DNA of 64,000 nucleotides from Thermoleophilia bacterium (GCA_023382435.1 JAHDVS010000005.1:47047-111046); one strand, 5' to 3'; positions 16,232 to 25,986 are shown, counted from the first letter of the stretch. Translations and numbers: made by a program. Notes: generated by a model from the sequence alone, not told the origin.

Positions 16232-17458
16232 CTATCCGCCGCGCAGCCGCTCGATGTCGTTCGAGAGGCCGATGAAGAACAGGAGCAGCACGAGCGCGAT
16301 CCCGATCATCGACGCCCGCTCGTACGCCTCCCTGGGGATCGCGCGGCCGCGCACCTTCTCGGCGATCGAGAACGCGATGTGGCCGCCGTCGAGCGGCAAG
16401 AGCGGCAGCAGGTTCAGCAGCGCAAGCGAGAGCGAGATCAGGGCCAGAACTCCGAGGTAGTAGCGAAACCCCGCCTCGACGACCTGGGAGGACTGGTCGA
16501 CGATCCCGACCGCGCTCGACACCTCGCCGCGAGCGGAGCCGGTCACGATCCCACCAAGGGCCTTGCCGATCGCGACCGTTACCTCACCCGTCTGCTCGAA
16601 CGCCTTCACGATCGCCTCGCCCGGCGGATAGCTGCGCTCGTAGGGCGTCGGAACGAACCCGATGCGGTAACGCCCGTCGATCTCCTCCGCCTCGATCGGG
16701 CCGAGTGTCAGCTCCGAGCCGTCGCGCAGGACTGTGACGGTGATCGGGCGACCCTCGCTCGCGCGGATCGTGTCGGAGATCGCCTGGAACCGGTCGGTGG
16801 CGACTCCGTCCACGGCGACGATCACGTCGCCCTGGCGCAGCCCCGCCGCCGCGGCCGGCGTCGCCGGAAGCACCTCCTCGACGGCTCGCGTCGCGCCGGC
16901 GACGACGCCGAGGGAGAACACGACCGCTAGCATCGCCACGCAGAACACGAGGTTGGCGGCCGGGCCGGCAGCGATGACCGCGATCCGCTTCCACGCGGGT
17001 GCGCGCCAGTAGGCATCCCCGGAGAGCGCGTCGTCGACGTCGGTGAGGCCCCTGTCGGCGCTCTTCCCGGCGGCCTCCGAGAGGCCGGCCCGCTCGACCG
17101 CGGCCCGCAGCGCCGGGAGCGCGGCCCTGGCCGCGTCGTGGTCGTCTCGCTCGAGCGCGTCCCGAACCGGCGCTTCGCTGTGAGCGAGCCACGGCGCCTC
17201 CTGCATCGCCCGTCCCAGGGCCGAGTCGAGATCGCGCGCCGCGGGGCGGTGCATCCCGGGGATCTTCACGTAGCCGCCGAGCGGAATCGTGCCGATGCCG
17301 TACTCGATCCCGTTTCTGACCGTGCGTACGAGCGGCGGCGGGAAGAACACGTAGAACTTCCGCGGTCGCATGCCGACGGCCAGGGCTACGGCGAAGTGGC
17401 CCGCCTCGTGGATCAGCACGAGGAAGGCGAGCCCACCGATCGCGATCAGGAGGCTCAC
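16232..17458 (-). CDS. rseP: Site-2 metalloprotease, RseP/Rip1 type
   Basis: 408-residue intramembrane zinc protease. HEAGH at residues 17-21 in the first helix, a PDZ domain (about 225-300: AAAAGLRQGDVIVAVDGVATDRF), and NLLPLLPLDGGH with the third metal ligand near the C-terminus. In relatives it cuts anti-sigma factors or lipoprotein signal remnants. About 80 residues rich in Asp, Arg and Ala are inserted between GYVKIPGM and YWRAPAWKR, where the family usually has a short loop. GTG start overlaps the dxr stop (GTGA, 17455-17458). Confidence 0.93.
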   Translation of the reverse strand: MSLLIAIGGLAFLVLIHEAGHFAVALAVGMRPRKFYVFFPPPLVRTVRNGIEYGIGTIPLGGYVKIPGMHRPAARDLDSALGRAMQEAPWLAHSEAPVRDALERDDHDAARAALPALRAAVERAGLSEAAGKSADRGLTDVDDALSGDAYWRAPAWKRIAVIAAGPAANLVFCVAMLAVVFSLGVVAGATRAVEEVLPATPAAAAGLRQGDVIVAVDGVATDRFQAISDTIRASEGRPITVTVLRDGSELTLGPIEAEEIDGRYRIGFVPTPYERSYPPGEAIVKAFEQTGEVTVAIGKALGGIVTGSARGEVSSAVGIVDQSSQVVEAGFRYYLGVLALISLSLALLNLLPLLPLDGGHIAFSIAEKVRGRAIPREAYERASMIGIALVLLLFFIGLSNDIERLRGG

Positions 17459-18558
17459 GGGCTGACGGCGGCGAGCTCGCGAGCCACGGCGCCGGCCGCG
17501 CTCCTCGCAGCCGCGTCGATCTCGATCAGGTCGGCGAGATCGCGTGCCCGCGGCGCCTCGGCGGCCGCGAGCGTGCGCTCCACCACCTCCGGGATGCCGG
17601 GGAACGGGAGCGCTCCGTCGAGAAACGCGGCGACCGCGATCTCGTTGGCAGCGTTCAGGACGCACGGCGCGGCGCCGCCCGTCCGCCCGGCCTCGCGCGC
17701 GAGCCGCAAACAGGGGAACGTCTCCTCGTCCGGGCGCTCGAACTCGAGCGTCAGCCCCGCCTGCAGGTCGAGCGGGGGAATCGGCGTCGCCGCCCGGTCC
17801 GGATAGGTGAGCGCGTAGGAGATCGGCACGCGCATGTCCGGGTAGCCGAGATGAGCGAGCGAGGCGCCGTCGCGGAAACGGACGAGGGAGTGGACGATCG
17901 AGGTCGGGTGGACGACCACCTCGATCCGCTCGTACTGGATCCCGAACAGGAAATGCGCCTCGATCAGCTCGAGCCCCTTGTTCATCAGCGTCGCCGAGTC
18001 GATCGTGATCTTCGGGCCCATCGACCACGTGGGGTGCGCGAGCGCATCGCCGGCGGTCACGTCGGCGAGATCCTCGGCGGTACGGCCCCTGAACGGGCCC
18101 CCGGAGGCGGTCAGGACGAGCGCGTCGACGCTCTGCGCCGAACGCCCCTCGAGGCACTGGAACAGCGCCGAGTGCTCGCTGTCGACCGGCAGGATCCGTC
18201 CGCCCCCGCGTTCGAGCGCTGCGAGCGCCAGATCGCCGGCCGCGACGAGGCTCTCCTTGTTGGCGAGCGCGAGGTCGATGCCCGCCTCGAGCGCGGCCAG
18301 CGTCGCCGGGAGCCCGGCGAAACCGACGACAGCGTTCAGGACGACGTCGGGCGCGCAGGCCTCGACGAGCGCATCGAGTGGCGGGTCGCCGCCCACGGAG
18401 ACGTGAGCGACGCGCCGCTTGCTCGCGATCGCGCGAGCCTCGTTCCCGCGCCTCCCCGCCGCGACCGCGACGAGCTCGAGCTCCGGGGAGGCGTCGATGA
18501 TCTCGATCGCCTGGCGGCCGATCGAACCGGTAGCGCCGAGCAGGGCGACGCGCTTCAT
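17455..18558 (-). CDS. dxr: 1-deoxy-D-xylulose 5-phosphate reductoisomerase
   Basis: Second step of the MEP pathway: DXP to MEP with NADPH. 367 residues: N-terminal Rossmann motif (VALLGATGSIGRQAIEII), active-site regions PVDSEHSALFQCLEG, ASGGPFRG, WSMGPKITIDSATLMNKGLE, and HPTSIVHSLVRFRDG. The ATG at 18558 directly precedes the Rossmann strand; 17 further residues upstream are open but not family-like. Lies between cdsA and rseP, the usual order. Confidence 0.96.
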   Translation of the reverse strand: MKRVALLGATGSIGRQAIEIIDASPELELVAVAAGRRGNEARAIASKRRVAHVSVGGDPPLDALVEACAPDVVLNAVVGFAGLPATLAALEAGIDLALANKESLVAAGDLALAALERGGGRILPVDSEHSALFQCLEGRSAQSVDALVLTASGGPFRGRTAEDLADVTAGDALAHPTWSMGPKITIDSATLMNKGLELIEAHFLFGIQYERIEVVVHPTSIVHSLVRFRDGASLAHLGYPDMRVPISYALTYPDRAATPIPPLDLQAGLTLEFERPDEETFPCLRLAREAGRTGGAAPCVLNAANEIAVAAFLDGALPFPGIPEVVERTLAAAEAPRARDLADLIEIDAAARSAAGAVARELAAVSP

Positions 18559-18589
18559 CGACTCAAGTCTAGAGACGCTCGCGCCCGCG

Positions 18590-19396
18590 TCAGAGCGGGG
18601 CAGCGTCAAACGCCACCAGCATGTAGTAGGCGACCGGCGCCGCGACGAGAATGCTGTCGATCCGATCGAAGACGCCCCCGTGGCCGGCGAGCAGCGCGCC
18701 CGTGTCCTTGACCCCGACGTTGCGCTTGAACAGCGACTCGAGCAGGTCGCCGACGGTCGAGGCCAGCACGATCGCCGCGCCGAGCGCGATCGCCTGCCAC
18801 TGCTCGATGAAGCCCTCGAGCGGGTACAGCCACACCCACGTCACGAAGACGCCGCCCACGGCGCCGCCCACGAACCCTTCCCAGGACTTCCCCGGGGACA
18901 CGGCCGGCGCCAACTTCCTGCGGCCGACGAGCCTCCCGACCGCGTAGGCGCACGTGTCCGTGGCGAACACGGCGAGGAGCAGCGCCACCAGCGCGTCGCG
19001 GCCGTGCGCCGGGATCGCGCGCAGGAGCACCAGGTGGCCGAGCCCGAGACCGATCCAGACGACGCCGAGGATGGTGAACGACAGCGAGACCGTGGCCGTC
19101 TGGCGCGTCTCCGCGAACAGCACGAACACGAACGCGAGCGGGAGCGTCAGGAACACCCCGGCCGCGAGCCACCCCGCTCCACCCACCTGGACGCCGAGGA
19201 GGGTGGCGAGGAGACCGGCGAAGCCGGCCAGCGTCAGGGCGCGAAACTGCCTCCCCGCCCGGTAGAGCTCGTCGAGCGCCAGCACGCCGGCCACCGCGAC
19301 GAGCGCGGCGAGCCACCAGCCGCCGAGGTAGGCGGCCCCGAGCACGACGGGCAGCCCGACCGCGGCCACCGCGAGGCGAGAGGCGACGTTGCTCAT
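18590..19396 (-). CDS. cdsA: Phosphatidate cytidylyltransferase
   Basis: Makes CDP-diacylglycerol from CTP and phosphatidate in the membrane. 268 residues with about eight membrane helices and the complete C-terminal CdsA signature (SLFKRNVGVKDTG, then GHGGVFDRIDS). Feeds the PgsA-like enzyme at 8829. ATG overlaps the uppS stop by ATGA. Confidence 0.95.
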   Translation of the reverse strand: MSNVASRLAVAAVGLPVVLGAAYLGGWWLAALVAVAGVLALDELYRAGRQFRALTLAGFAGLLATLLGVQVGGAGWLAAGVFLTLPLAFVFVLFAETRQTATVSLSFTILGVVWIGLGLGHLVLLRAIPAHGRDALVALLLAVFATDTCAYAVGRLVGRRKLAPAVSPGKSWEGFVGGAVGGVFVTWVWLYPLEGFIEQWQAIALGAAIVLASTVGDLLESLFKRNVGVKDTGALLAGHGGVFDRIDSILVAAPVAYYMLVAFDAAPL

Positions 19397-20142
19397 CGCC
19401 CCCCGAAACGCCTGCGGCGGCCGGCGTACTCGTCGAGCGAGTGGCGGAGGTCGCGTTCCCCGAAGTCCGGCCAGAGGGTGTCGAGGAAGACGAGCTCGGA
19501 GTACGCGATCTGCCAGAGCAGGAAGTTCGACATGCGAAACTCGCCGGAGGTGCGGATCAGGAGGTCGGGCTCGGGCATCCCGGGAGCGTAGAGGCGCGAC
19601 GCGACGGCGTTCTCGTCGACGTCGCGGGGGTCGACGCCGTCCTCGACGAGCCGCCGCGCGGCGTCCACGAGCTCCCCGCGGCCGCCGTAGTCGAAGGCGA
19701 TCCACAGATCGAGCCGCGTGCCGCGCCGTGTCGCCTCCTCGAGCTGCTCCATCGTTGCGCGCACGCTCGCGGGCGCCCGGTCGCGCCGACCCACGAATCG
19801 GGCCCGGACGCCCCGGCGCAGGAGGTGGGGGCGCTCCCGCTCGACCGCGTCGCCGAACAGCTCCATGAGCGCCTCGACCTCATGCCGGGGTCGCGACCAG
19901 TTCTCGGTCGAGAACGCGAACACGCAGAGCGACTCGATGCCGAGCTCGATCGCGGCGTCGATTGTCCGGTGCAGCGCCCGCGTCCCCGCGTCGTGCCCGG
20001 CGATCACGGGGAGACGGCGCTTACGCGCCCAGCGGGCGTTGCCGTCCATGATGATCGCGACGGCGCGGGCGGTCGCCGGGTGTGCCGGCGCACGCGCCGG
20101 CTTGAGCCCCCGGAGGGCGCGAAGTCGAGTCAGCAGGTTCAC
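19393..20142 (-). CDS. uppS: Isoprenyl transferase (undecaprenyl diphosphate synthase family)
   Basis: Soluble cis-prenyltransferase that extends farnesyl diphosphate to the C50-C55 lipid carrier for cell-wall synthesis. 249 residues with IIMDGNARWARKR (catalytic Asp in DGN), GIESLCVFAFSTENW, and the C-terminal PDLLIRTSGEFRMSNFLLWQ plus ELVFLDTLWPDF. Normal length. A strong hairpin lies between it and frr. Confidence 0.95.
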   Translation of the reverse strand: MNLLTRLRALRGLKPARAPAHPATARAVAIIMDGNARWARKRRLPVIAGHDAGTRALHRTIDAAIELGIESLCVFAFSTENWSRPRHEVEALMELFGDAVERERPHLLRRGVRARFVGRRDRAPASVRATMEQLEEATRRGTRLDLWIAFDYGGRGELVDAARRLVEDGVDPRDVDENAVASRLYAPGMPEPDLLIRTSGEFRMSNFLLWQIAYSELVFLDTLWPDFGERDLRHSLDEYAGRRRRFGGR

Positions 20143-20149
20143 CGGGCGG

Positions 20150-20184
20150 GGTCTGAGGGTCTCCGGGGCGGAGCCCCTCAGACC
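20150..20184 (-). terminator. Long hairpin overlapping the frr stop codon
   Basis: GGTCTGAGGG (20150-20159) pairs perfectly with CCCTCAGACC (20175-20184); inside, CTCCG and CGGAG (20161-20165/20169-20173) pair around a GGG loop with one mismatch between the two stems. The frr stop codon is in the stem. No U-tract follows. Placed to attenuate transcription or protect the 3' end between frr and uppS. Confidence 0.55.
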
Positions 20185-20735
20185 TCCATGATCTCCTCTT
20201 CCTTCTTCTTCAGAAGCTCGTCGATCCGGTGCACGTGCTCGTCGGTGAGCTTCTGGAGCTTCTCCTCGGCCCGCCGTTCGTCGTCGTCGCCCACGTCGCC
20301 GTCGCGAGCGAGCTCCTTCAGGTCGTGCATCACGTCGCGCCGGACATTGCGAATCGCGATCCGGCCCTCCTCCGCGAGGTGGCGCACCACCTTGACGAGC
20401 TGCTTGCGGCGCTCCTCGGTGAGTTGGGGGATCGGCAGGCGGATCAGCTTGCCGTCGTTCGACGGCTGGAGACCGAGGTCGGACTCCATGATCGCCCGCT
20501 CGATCGCCTTCACGGAACCGGGGTCGAACGGCTGCACGGTCAGGAGGCGCGGCTCGGGCACGTTGATGGTCGCGAGCTGCTTGATCGGGGTCTTTTCACC
20601 GTAGTAGTCCGCCGCGACACGGTCGAGCAGCGCCGCGGAGGCGCGCCCGGTCCTGACCGTGTTGAACTCGTGCACGGCTGCCTCCACGGACTTGTCCATG
20701 CGGCGCTTCGCGTCGTCGAGCAGCTCGTCGATCAT
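20178..20735 (-). CDS. frr: Ribosome recycling factor
   Basis: Splits post-termination ribosomes with EF-G. 185 residues: [59 protein letters not shown] and the long C-terminal helix ([16 protein letters not shown]), all canonical. ATG overlaps pyrH by ATGA; GGGAGG precedes the start. Confidence 0.97.
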   Translation of the reverse strand: MIDELLDDAKRRMDKSVEAAVHEFNTVRTGRASAALLDRVAADYYGEKTPIKQLATINVPEPRLLTVQPFDPGSVKAIERAIMESDLGLQPSNDGKLIRLPIPQLTEERRKQLVKVVRHLAEEGRIAIRNVRRDVMHDLKELARDGDVGDDDERRAEEKLQKLTDEHVHRIDELLKKKEEEIMEV

Positions 20736-21514
20736 GCGTCCCTCCCAGGCGTCGAGATGATCGTGCCGACACGTTCGCCGGCCACGAGCCGACCGATGTT
20801 CCGCTCGTCGTCGAGACCGAAAACGTGGATCGGAAGCTCGTTGTCCATGCAGAGCGAGAGCGCGGTCGTGTCCATCACTCGGAGGCCCCGCTCGATCGCC
20901 TCGCGGTGCGTGAGAGCGGGCAGGAACGACGCGCCCGGATCCTCCCGCGGGTCCCCGTCGTACACCCCGTCCACCCCGTTCTTGCCCATCAGGATCGCCT
21001 GCGCGCCGATCTCGAGCGCTCGCAGCGCCGCGGCGGTGTCGGTCGTGAAGAACGGGTTGCCGGTGCCGCACGCGAAGATCACCACCCGCCCCTTCTCGAG
21101 GTGGCGGATCGCCCTGCGACGGATGTACGGCTCGGCGACCTCGCTGACCGTGATCGCCGACAGAACCCGTGTCTGGGCGCCCCGCCGCTCGAGCGCGTCC
21201 TGAACCGTCAGGCAGTTCAGCAGCGTCGCGAGCATGCCCGAGTAGTCGGCGGTTGCCCGGTCCATCCCCGCGGCGGCAGCGGCGAGACCGCGGTAGATGT
21301 TGCCGGCGCCGACGACCAGCGCGACCTCGACTCCCCGCCGCGCGAGCTCGTCGATCTCGCGCGTGATCGCGTCCACCCGCGCGGGATCGATCCCGTAGGG
21401 CTCGCACCCCATCAGTGCCTCGCCCGAGAGCTTGATCAGGATCCGCCGGAACGCGGGCTCCGCCTCCGGCTCGTCGGGCCGGGCGGGGGCCGTCCCCTCC
21501 GGCTCGCCGGTCAC
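20732..21514 (-). CDS. pyrH: UMP kinase
   Basis: Phosphorylates UMP to UDP. 260 residues: [43 protein letters not shown] and [14 protein letters not shown] are amino-acid-kinase-family UMP kinase motifs. About 20 N-terminal residues rich in Pro/Glu precede the first strand, a modest extension. GTG start overlaps the tsf stop by GTGA (21511-21514). Confidence 0.96.
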   Translation of the reverse strand: MTGEPEGTAPARPDEPEAEPAFRRILIKLSGEALMGCEPYGIDPARVDAITREIDELARRGVEVALVVGAGNIYRGLAAAAAGMDRATADYSGMLATLLNCLTVQDALERRGAQTRVLSAITVSEVAEPYIRRRAIRHLEKGRVVIFACGTGNPFFTTDTAAALRALEIGAQAILMGKNGVDGVYDGDPREDPGASFLPALTHREAIERGLRVMDTTALSLCMDNELPIHVFGLDDERNIGRLVAGERVGTIISTPGRDA

Positions 21515-22308
21515 TCCGCGAGCGAGTAGCGCACGAACTCGAGCACCTCTGCCGTGTGCTCGGTCAGCGCCTTGCCGACCGTGAGGGAGTCGTCGTGGAT
21601 CCAGGCCTGGTCGGACAGGACGCTCTCGGCGAAGAATCGCTTGGCGAGCATCCCGTCGACGATCCGGGCCCGGATCTCCTCCGGTTTTGCCTGGACGTCC
21701 GGGAGCTTCTCGTACACCTCGCGCTCCGCCTCGATCGCGGCCTCCGGGATCTCGTCCCGGCTCAGGTAACCCGGGTTGGCGAACGACACGTGCATGGCAA
21801 CGAGGCGAGCGAGCTCCGGGGTTGCGCGCGCGCGGACGAGCACGCCGATCTTGTTGGCGGGCGGGTGCACGTACGCCGCGATCACCTCCCCCTCTTCGGC
21901 CCGCATCCGGGCGGCGCCGCGAACGACGAGGTTCTCCCCGATCCGTGCGACCAGCTCTACTCGCTCGTCCTCGAGGCTGTCCGCAGCCTCGGGCCCGTTC
22001 GCGTCGACGACTTCGAGGACGCGCGCGGCGAACGCCCGGAACTCGTCGTTCTTCGACACGGGCTCCGTCTCGCAGCCGACGGCGATCATCGTGCCCCGGT
22101 CTCCCTCGACGCGGGTCAGCACGACGCCTTCGGTCGTCTCGCGCGAAGCGCGCTTCGTCGCCGCTGCCATTCCCTTCTCGCGCAGGAGCTTCTGAGCCGC
22201 CTCCACGTCGCCAGCGGTCTCCTCGAGCGCGTGCTTGCAGTCCATCATGCCGGCGCCGGTCAGCTCGCGCAGCTCCTTGACCAGGCCGGCCGGGATCGTG
22301 GTGTTCAT
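21511..22308 (-). CDS. tsf: Elongation factor Ts
   Basis: Nucleotide exchange factor for EF-Tu. 265 residues: N-terminal UBA domain ([22 protein letters not shown]), TDxGD-type core ([25 protein letters not shown]), and C-terminal [13 protein letters not shown] overlaps the rpsB stop by ATGA, so the two are translationally coupled as in most bacteria. Confidence 0.97.
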   Translation of the reverse strand: MNTTIPAGLVKELRELTGAGMMDCKHALEETAGDVEAAQKLLREKGMAAATKRASRETTEGVVLTRVEGDRGTMIAVGCETEPVSKNDEFRAFAARVLEVVDANGPEAADSLEDERVELVARIGENLVVRGAARMRAEEGEVIAAYVHPPANKIGVLVRARATPELARLVAMHVSFANPGYLSRDEIPEAAIEAEREVYEKLPDVQAKPEEIRARIVDGMLAKRFFAESVLSDQAWIHDDSLTVGKALTEHTAEVLEFVRYSLAE

Positions 22309-23201
22309 TGCGACACCCCCTGGTCGGCGGCGGGCGGAACCGGCTCCCCGGTCGCGGGGACCGGATCGGGCACGGGCTCGGCGGCCGGCTCCGCGGTCGC
22401 CACCGGCGCGGCGGTCTGATCGAGCGCAGCAGGGGCCTCGGGCTCGGGGCTCGGCTCCGCGCCAGCCTCCGGCTCGGCGGAGCCGTCGCCGGCGGCCGCC
22501 GCGAACTCCTCCGGGTCTACCCGGCGCGAGCCGGCGGCGATCCCGTCGGCGACGACGCGGGCGATCAGGCTGCAGGCGCGGATCGCGTCGTCGTTCCCGG
22601 GGATCACGAAGTCGGAGTCGTCCGGGTCGCAGTTCGTGTCGACGAGGCCGATGATCGGGAGGCCGAGCCGCCGAGCCTCCCGCACCGCGAGCTGTTCCTT
22701 GCGCAGGTCGATCAGGAAGACGGCGTCGGGGAGCCGCTGCATGTCGGCCACGCCGCCGAGGTTCGTGTCGAGTTTCTCGAGCTCGGCGAGCATGCCGATC
22801 CGCTCCTTCGACGGCAGCAGCTCGAGCTGGCCCTCGTCGCGGAGCCGGCGCAGCTCGTGGAGGCGCTCGATCCGCTCCGAGATCGTCCGCCAATTCGTCA
22901 GGAGGCCGCCGAGCCAGCGGTGGCTGACGTACGGCATGCCGACGCGCTTGGCCTGGTCGGCCACGGCGTCCTGGGCCTGTTTCTTCGTTCCCACGAACAG
23001 CACGCTGCCGCCCCGCTCGGAGATGTTGCGAACGAACGCGTGCGCCTGCTCGAGCAGGCGCTGCGTCTGTTGCAGGTCGATGATGTAGATGCCGCCGCGC
23101 TCCGTGAAGATGAAGCGACGCATCTTGGGGTTCCAGCGGCGCGTCTGGTGGCCGAAGTGCACTCCGGCCTCCAGGAGCTCGCGCATCGTGACGACGGACA
23201 T
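22305..23201 (-). CDS. rpsB: 30S ribosomal protein S2 with acidic C-terminal tail
   Basis: 298 residues. Residues 1-225 are canonical S2 ([68 protein letters not shown]). The last ~70 residues are a low-complexity acidic tail rich in Ala, Pro and Glu; such extensions are common in actinobacterial S2. AGGGAG 8 bases before ATG supports the start. Heads the rpsB-tsf-pyrH-frr run. A TAGAAT hexamer at 23316-23321 (minus) is a possible -10 about 115 bases upstream. Confidence 0.96.
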   Translation of the reverse strand: MSVVTMRELLEAGVHFGHQTRRWNPKMRRFIFTERGGIYIIDLQQTQRLLEQAHAFVRNISERGGSVLFVGTKKQAQDAVADQAKRVGMPYVSHRWLGGLLTNWRTISERIERLHELRRLRDEGQLELLPSKERIGMLAELEKLDTNLGGVADMQRLPDAVFLIDLRKEQLAVREARRLGLPIIGLVDTNCDPDDSDFVIPGNDDAIRACSLIARVVADGIAAGSRRVDPEEFAAAAGDGSAEPEAGAEPSPEPEAPAALDQTAAPVATAEPAAEPVPDPVPATGEPVPPAADQGVSQ

Positions 23202-23318
23202 CGGCCGATCTCCCTTCGGTTAGGCGACGCACCGGCGGCGGGCGGGTGGAACCGGGCTCGACGCTCCGGCACCGCCACCCTCCCCCTCCCCGCCGGGTAG
23301 GTTTCGGATCGCCGGATT

Positions 23319-24248
23319 CTAGCCAACCGGGCCGGCAGCGGGGGCGCTCCGGCCCCGCGCGTGCACGAGCGCGGACGCGAGGTCGGGTGGTAGGGGCGAC
23401 TCGACGTCCACCGTCTCGCCGCTGACGGGATGCGGGAAGGCGAGCCGCGCGGCGTGCAGGAACTGCCTCGTCAGGCCGAGCTCGCCAGCCCGTCCGTACA
23501 CGGGGTCTCCGCCGATGGGCAGCCCGATCACCGAGAGGTGCACGCGGATCTGGTGCGTCCTGCCGGTCTCGAGCCTTACCCGCAGGAGCGCGTGCGCAGG
23601 GCAGAGCTCGACCACCTCGAAGTGCGTGATCGCCTCGCGCGGCGAGATCGTGTCGAGCGATACGCGTGTGCGGTCGGTGCGGTCGCGCCCGAGCGGCGCC
23701 TCGATCCGCCCGCGCCACGAGCGCGGCCGGCCGCATGCCAGCGCCAGGTACTCGCGGGTCAGCTCGCGGCGACGGAGTAGCCGCTGGAGCTGCCGGTGGG
23801 TCTCGGCGTTCCGCGCGACGACCAGGAGCCCAGACGTGTCCCGGTCGAGGCGGTGAACGATTCCGGGGCGCCCGGGCTCCTCCCCGCCTGCGACTCCCCG
23901 CCCGAGCAGGCCGTGGACGAGCGTCCCGCTCGCGTGCCCCGCGGACGGGTGGACGACCATGCCGGGAGGCTTGTCGACGACGAGCAGGTGTTCGTCCTCG
24001 TAGGCAACGACGAGGTCGAGGCGCTCGGGTCGCAACGTCGACGGCGCGGGCCCGGGCAGGTCGACCACGACCTCCTCCCCACCCTCGAGCCGACGGCTCT
24101 TCGATACGGGGTGCCCGTCGACGAGCACACGGCCCCCGGCGAAAAGCCGCTCCGCCTCCGAGCGCGATCCGATCTCGGAGGCGGCTGCGAGCCAGCGGTC
24201 GACCCGTTCGCCCGCTGCCCCTGGCGGGACGGCGAGCCGGAGCTCCAC
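23319..24248 (-). CDS. RluD-family 23S rRNA pseudouridine synthase
   Basis: 309 residues. N-terminal S4 RNA-binding domain (RVDRWLAAASEIGSRSEAERLFAGGRVLVDG) and the RluA/RluD catalytic domain with the Asp in HRLDRDTSGLLVVARN. It modifies uridines of 23S rRNA, by analogy around helix 69. Sits after lspA, 7 bases away, the usual order in Gram-positive bacteria. Confidence 0.93.
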   Translation of the reverse strand: MELRLAVPPGAAGERVDRWLAAASEIGSRSEAERLFAGGRVLVDGHPVSKSRRLEGGEEVVVDLPGPAPSTLRPERLDLVVAYEDEHLLVVDKPPGMVVHPSAGHASGTLVHGLLGRGVAGGEEPGRPGIVHRLDRDTSGLLVVARNAETHRQLQRLLRRRELTREYLALACGRPRSWRGRIEAPLGRDRTDRTRVSLDTISPREAITHFEVVELCPAHALLRVRLETGRTHQIRVHLSVIGLPIGGDPVYGRAGELGLTRQFLHAARLAFPHPVSGETVDVESPLPPDLASALVHARGRSAPAAGPVG

Positions 24249-24255
24249 GGTGCCC

Positions 24256-24723
24256 TCAGCCCCGCGCCGGCCCGCGCCGGTGCAGGCGTGGATGGCGCTC
24301 CCCGGCGACGAAGATCGCGAGCAGAACCGCCACCCCGACAGTGATGAAGACGTCCCCGAGGTTGAACGCCGGCCAGTAGACGGGGTCGAGGAAATCGGTG
24401 ACGTACCCCTGCCGGAGCCTGTCGGCCAGATTGGAGACGCTGCCGCCGAGCAGGAACCCGAACGCGACGGGTAGGAGCGGGTGGCGGGCGCCCGCCCTGG
24501 CGAAGTAGAAGAGCATCCAGGCGACGGCGACCGCCGTCAGGATCGTCACGGGCGACGCGGCGCCCGGAAACAACCCGAACGCGATGCCGGTGTTGCGGAC
24601 GTGGTGGAGCGCGAAGAAGCTCGTCACCTCGACGGCCTCGCCGAGGGCTACCTGGGCCCGCGCGATCTCCTTCGTGATCTGGTCGGCCGCGATGGCGGCG
24701 CCGGCGACGACCAGCATCGCCAC
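24256..24723 (-). CDS. lspA: Lipoprotein signal peptidase (signal peptidase II)
   Basis: Aspartic membrane protease that removes lipoprotein signal peptides. Four helices and both catalytic Asp: NTGIAFG, then SVSNLADRLRQGYVTDFLD and PAFNLGDVFI. The start is uncertain. I give the GTG at 24723 with GGAGG 6 bases upstream (155 residues). The frame is open back to 24864, and a CTG at 24831 overlaps the stop of the DksA-like gene as CTGA, the same geometry as many ATGA/GTGA pairs here; that would add 36 residues. Its substrates include the many lipoproteins of this window. Confidence 0.9.
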   Translation of the reverse strand: MAMLVVAGAAIAADQITKEIARAQVALGEAVEVTSFFALHHVRNTGIAFGLFPGAASPVTILTAVAVAWMLFYFARAGARHPLLPVAFGFLLGGSVSNLADRLRQGYVTDFLDPVYWPAFNLGDVFITVGVAVLLAIFVAGERHPRLHRRGPARG

Positions 24724-24827
24724 CCACTGCCTCCGTCCGGCCGCGACGGCCCGCGATACGACCGAGACGGGGACGCGGCCGTCGGTGACCGCCCCGACGC
24801 GGATCTCCGTCGGGTGGGAGTGCTCGC

Positions 24828-25172
24828 TCAGCCCCGTTCCTCCAGCCGCTGGCAGTCGATGCACAGGATCGCATAGGGCTTGGCTTCGAGCCGCTCCTCG
24901 CCGATCGGGTTGTCGCAGCGTCCGCAGATGCCGTAGCTGCCCGCGTCGATCCGCGACAGCGCCGCGTCGATCGCGGCCAGCACCTGCGCCGAGCTCTCCT
25001 CCAGGGAGTAGTCCAGCTCGCGGTCGACCGTGACGGTGGCCGTGTCCGCCATGCCCGTTTCCGGCATCTCCTCGTCCATCGACCCCGCGTTCTCGGTCTG
25101 CAGGTGCTCGATCGCGCTGGCCACCCGCTGCCGCTCGTCGAGGAGGAGATCCCGGAAGCGATCGGTGTTCAC
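24828..25172 (-). CDS. TraR/DksA-family zinc-finger protein
   Basis: 114 residues. A coiled-coil N-terminal half (about 5-75) followed by a four-Cys zinc finger (CGRCDNPIGEERLEAKPYAILCIDC) near the C-terminus. DksA relatives bind RNA polymerase through the secondary channel; the short actinobacterial members are poorly characterised. GTG start overlaps the DUF167 stop by GTGA. Confidence 0.88.
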   Translation of the reverse strand: MNTDRFRDLLLDERQRVASAIEHLQTENAGSMDEEMPETGMADTATVTVDRELDYSLEESSAQVLAAIDAALSRIDAGSYGICGRCDNPIGEERLEAKPYAILCIDCQRLEERG

Positions 25173-25492
25173 GTTGTCTCCCTTCGCTGCCGGGCGGCGA
25201 GGAGCCGCTCGGCCTGGTCGTGGGTCATGCCATCCACTTCGATCACCTTATCCCGCGACGTCTGCCCCGAGACGAGCCTAACGCGCCGCCGCTCGACCCC
25301 GAGCGTCGTGGCGACGAGCTCGAGCAGCGCCTGATTGGCTCGCCCCCGCTCCGCGGGCGCGGCTACTCGTGCTTTCCAGCCATCTCCGTGGCGTCCGACG
25401 ATTTCGGTTCGTGCGGCCCCGGGGGAGACCCGCACCGATACGCGCGCCGGCCGGTCGGAAGACCGCTTGCCGGCCGCGCCAGTGTAGCCCAT
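25169..25492 (-). CDS. DUF167 family protein (YggU-like)
   Basis: About 107 residues; the domain starts near VSVRVSPGAARTEIVGRHGDG and ends with VRLVSGQTSRDKVIEVDG, which is the DUF167 pattern. The true start may be a GTG inside the VSVRV stretch, since the ATG at 25492 has no clear ribosome-binding site. Function unknown; often next to yggT, as here. Confidence 0.82.
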   Translation of the reverse strand: MGYTGAAGKRSSDRPARVSVRVSPGAARTEIVGRHGDGWKARVAAPAERGRANQALLELVATTLGVERRRVRLVSGQTSRDKVIEVDGMTHDQAERLLAARQRRETT

Positions 25493-25508
25493 GGTGACTC
25501 GACGCCCG

Positions 25509-25985
25509 TCAGGCGGCCTGGCCGGGAAGCCGAAGCTCGCCCGTGTCCTCGAGCTCCGGCCGCTCGGCGAGCTCTCCGAGCGCGGTCTCGAGATCGGCGC
25601 GGATGGCCGCCCTGGCGGCCTGGAGCCGCCGGATCTCTGCGAGGTGCCGCTCACGCTCGGCCTCCGCTGCATCGACGATCTCGCGCGCCTTCAGCCGGGC
25701 CTCCTGGACCGTCAGCTCGTACTCACGCCGGCCCTGCGTGCGCAAATCCTCGGCGGCCCGCTCCGCGGACATCATCGTGTCGCGCAGGAGTCGCTCGAGG
25801 TCGCGAAAGCGGGCGAGCTCTCCCTCGAGCCGCTCGACCTCGTCGCGGAGATCGGCCCGCTCGCGCCAGGCCTCCTCGTAGCTCGCGACGATCTGCTCGA
25901 GCAGCCGCTTCGTCGCCGTCGTCCTGTATCCGGCAAGGCCGCGCCGCAGCCGAACGTGCCGGATCTCGACCGGTGTGATCGTCAT
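25509..25985 (-). CDS. DivIVA-domain coiled-coil protein
   Basis: 158 residues. The N-terminal ITPVEIRHVRLRRGLAGYRTTATKRLLEQI is the membrane-curvature-sensing DivIVA domain, followed by about 90 residues of heptad-like coiled coil and a short acidic tail. DivIVA proteins mark cell poles and the septum; actinobacterial homologues (Wag31) organise tip growth. Here it is shorter than Wag31 and lies in the division cluster with sepF and yggT. Confidence 0.86.
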   Translation of the reverse strand: MTITPVEIRHVRLRRGLAGYRTTATKRLLEQIVASYEEAWRERADLRDEVERLEGELARFRDLERLLRDTMMSAERAAEDLRTQGRREYELTVQEARLKAREIVDAAEAERERHLAEIRRLQAARAAIRADLETALGELAERPELEDTGELRLPGQAA

Positions 25986-25986
25986 C

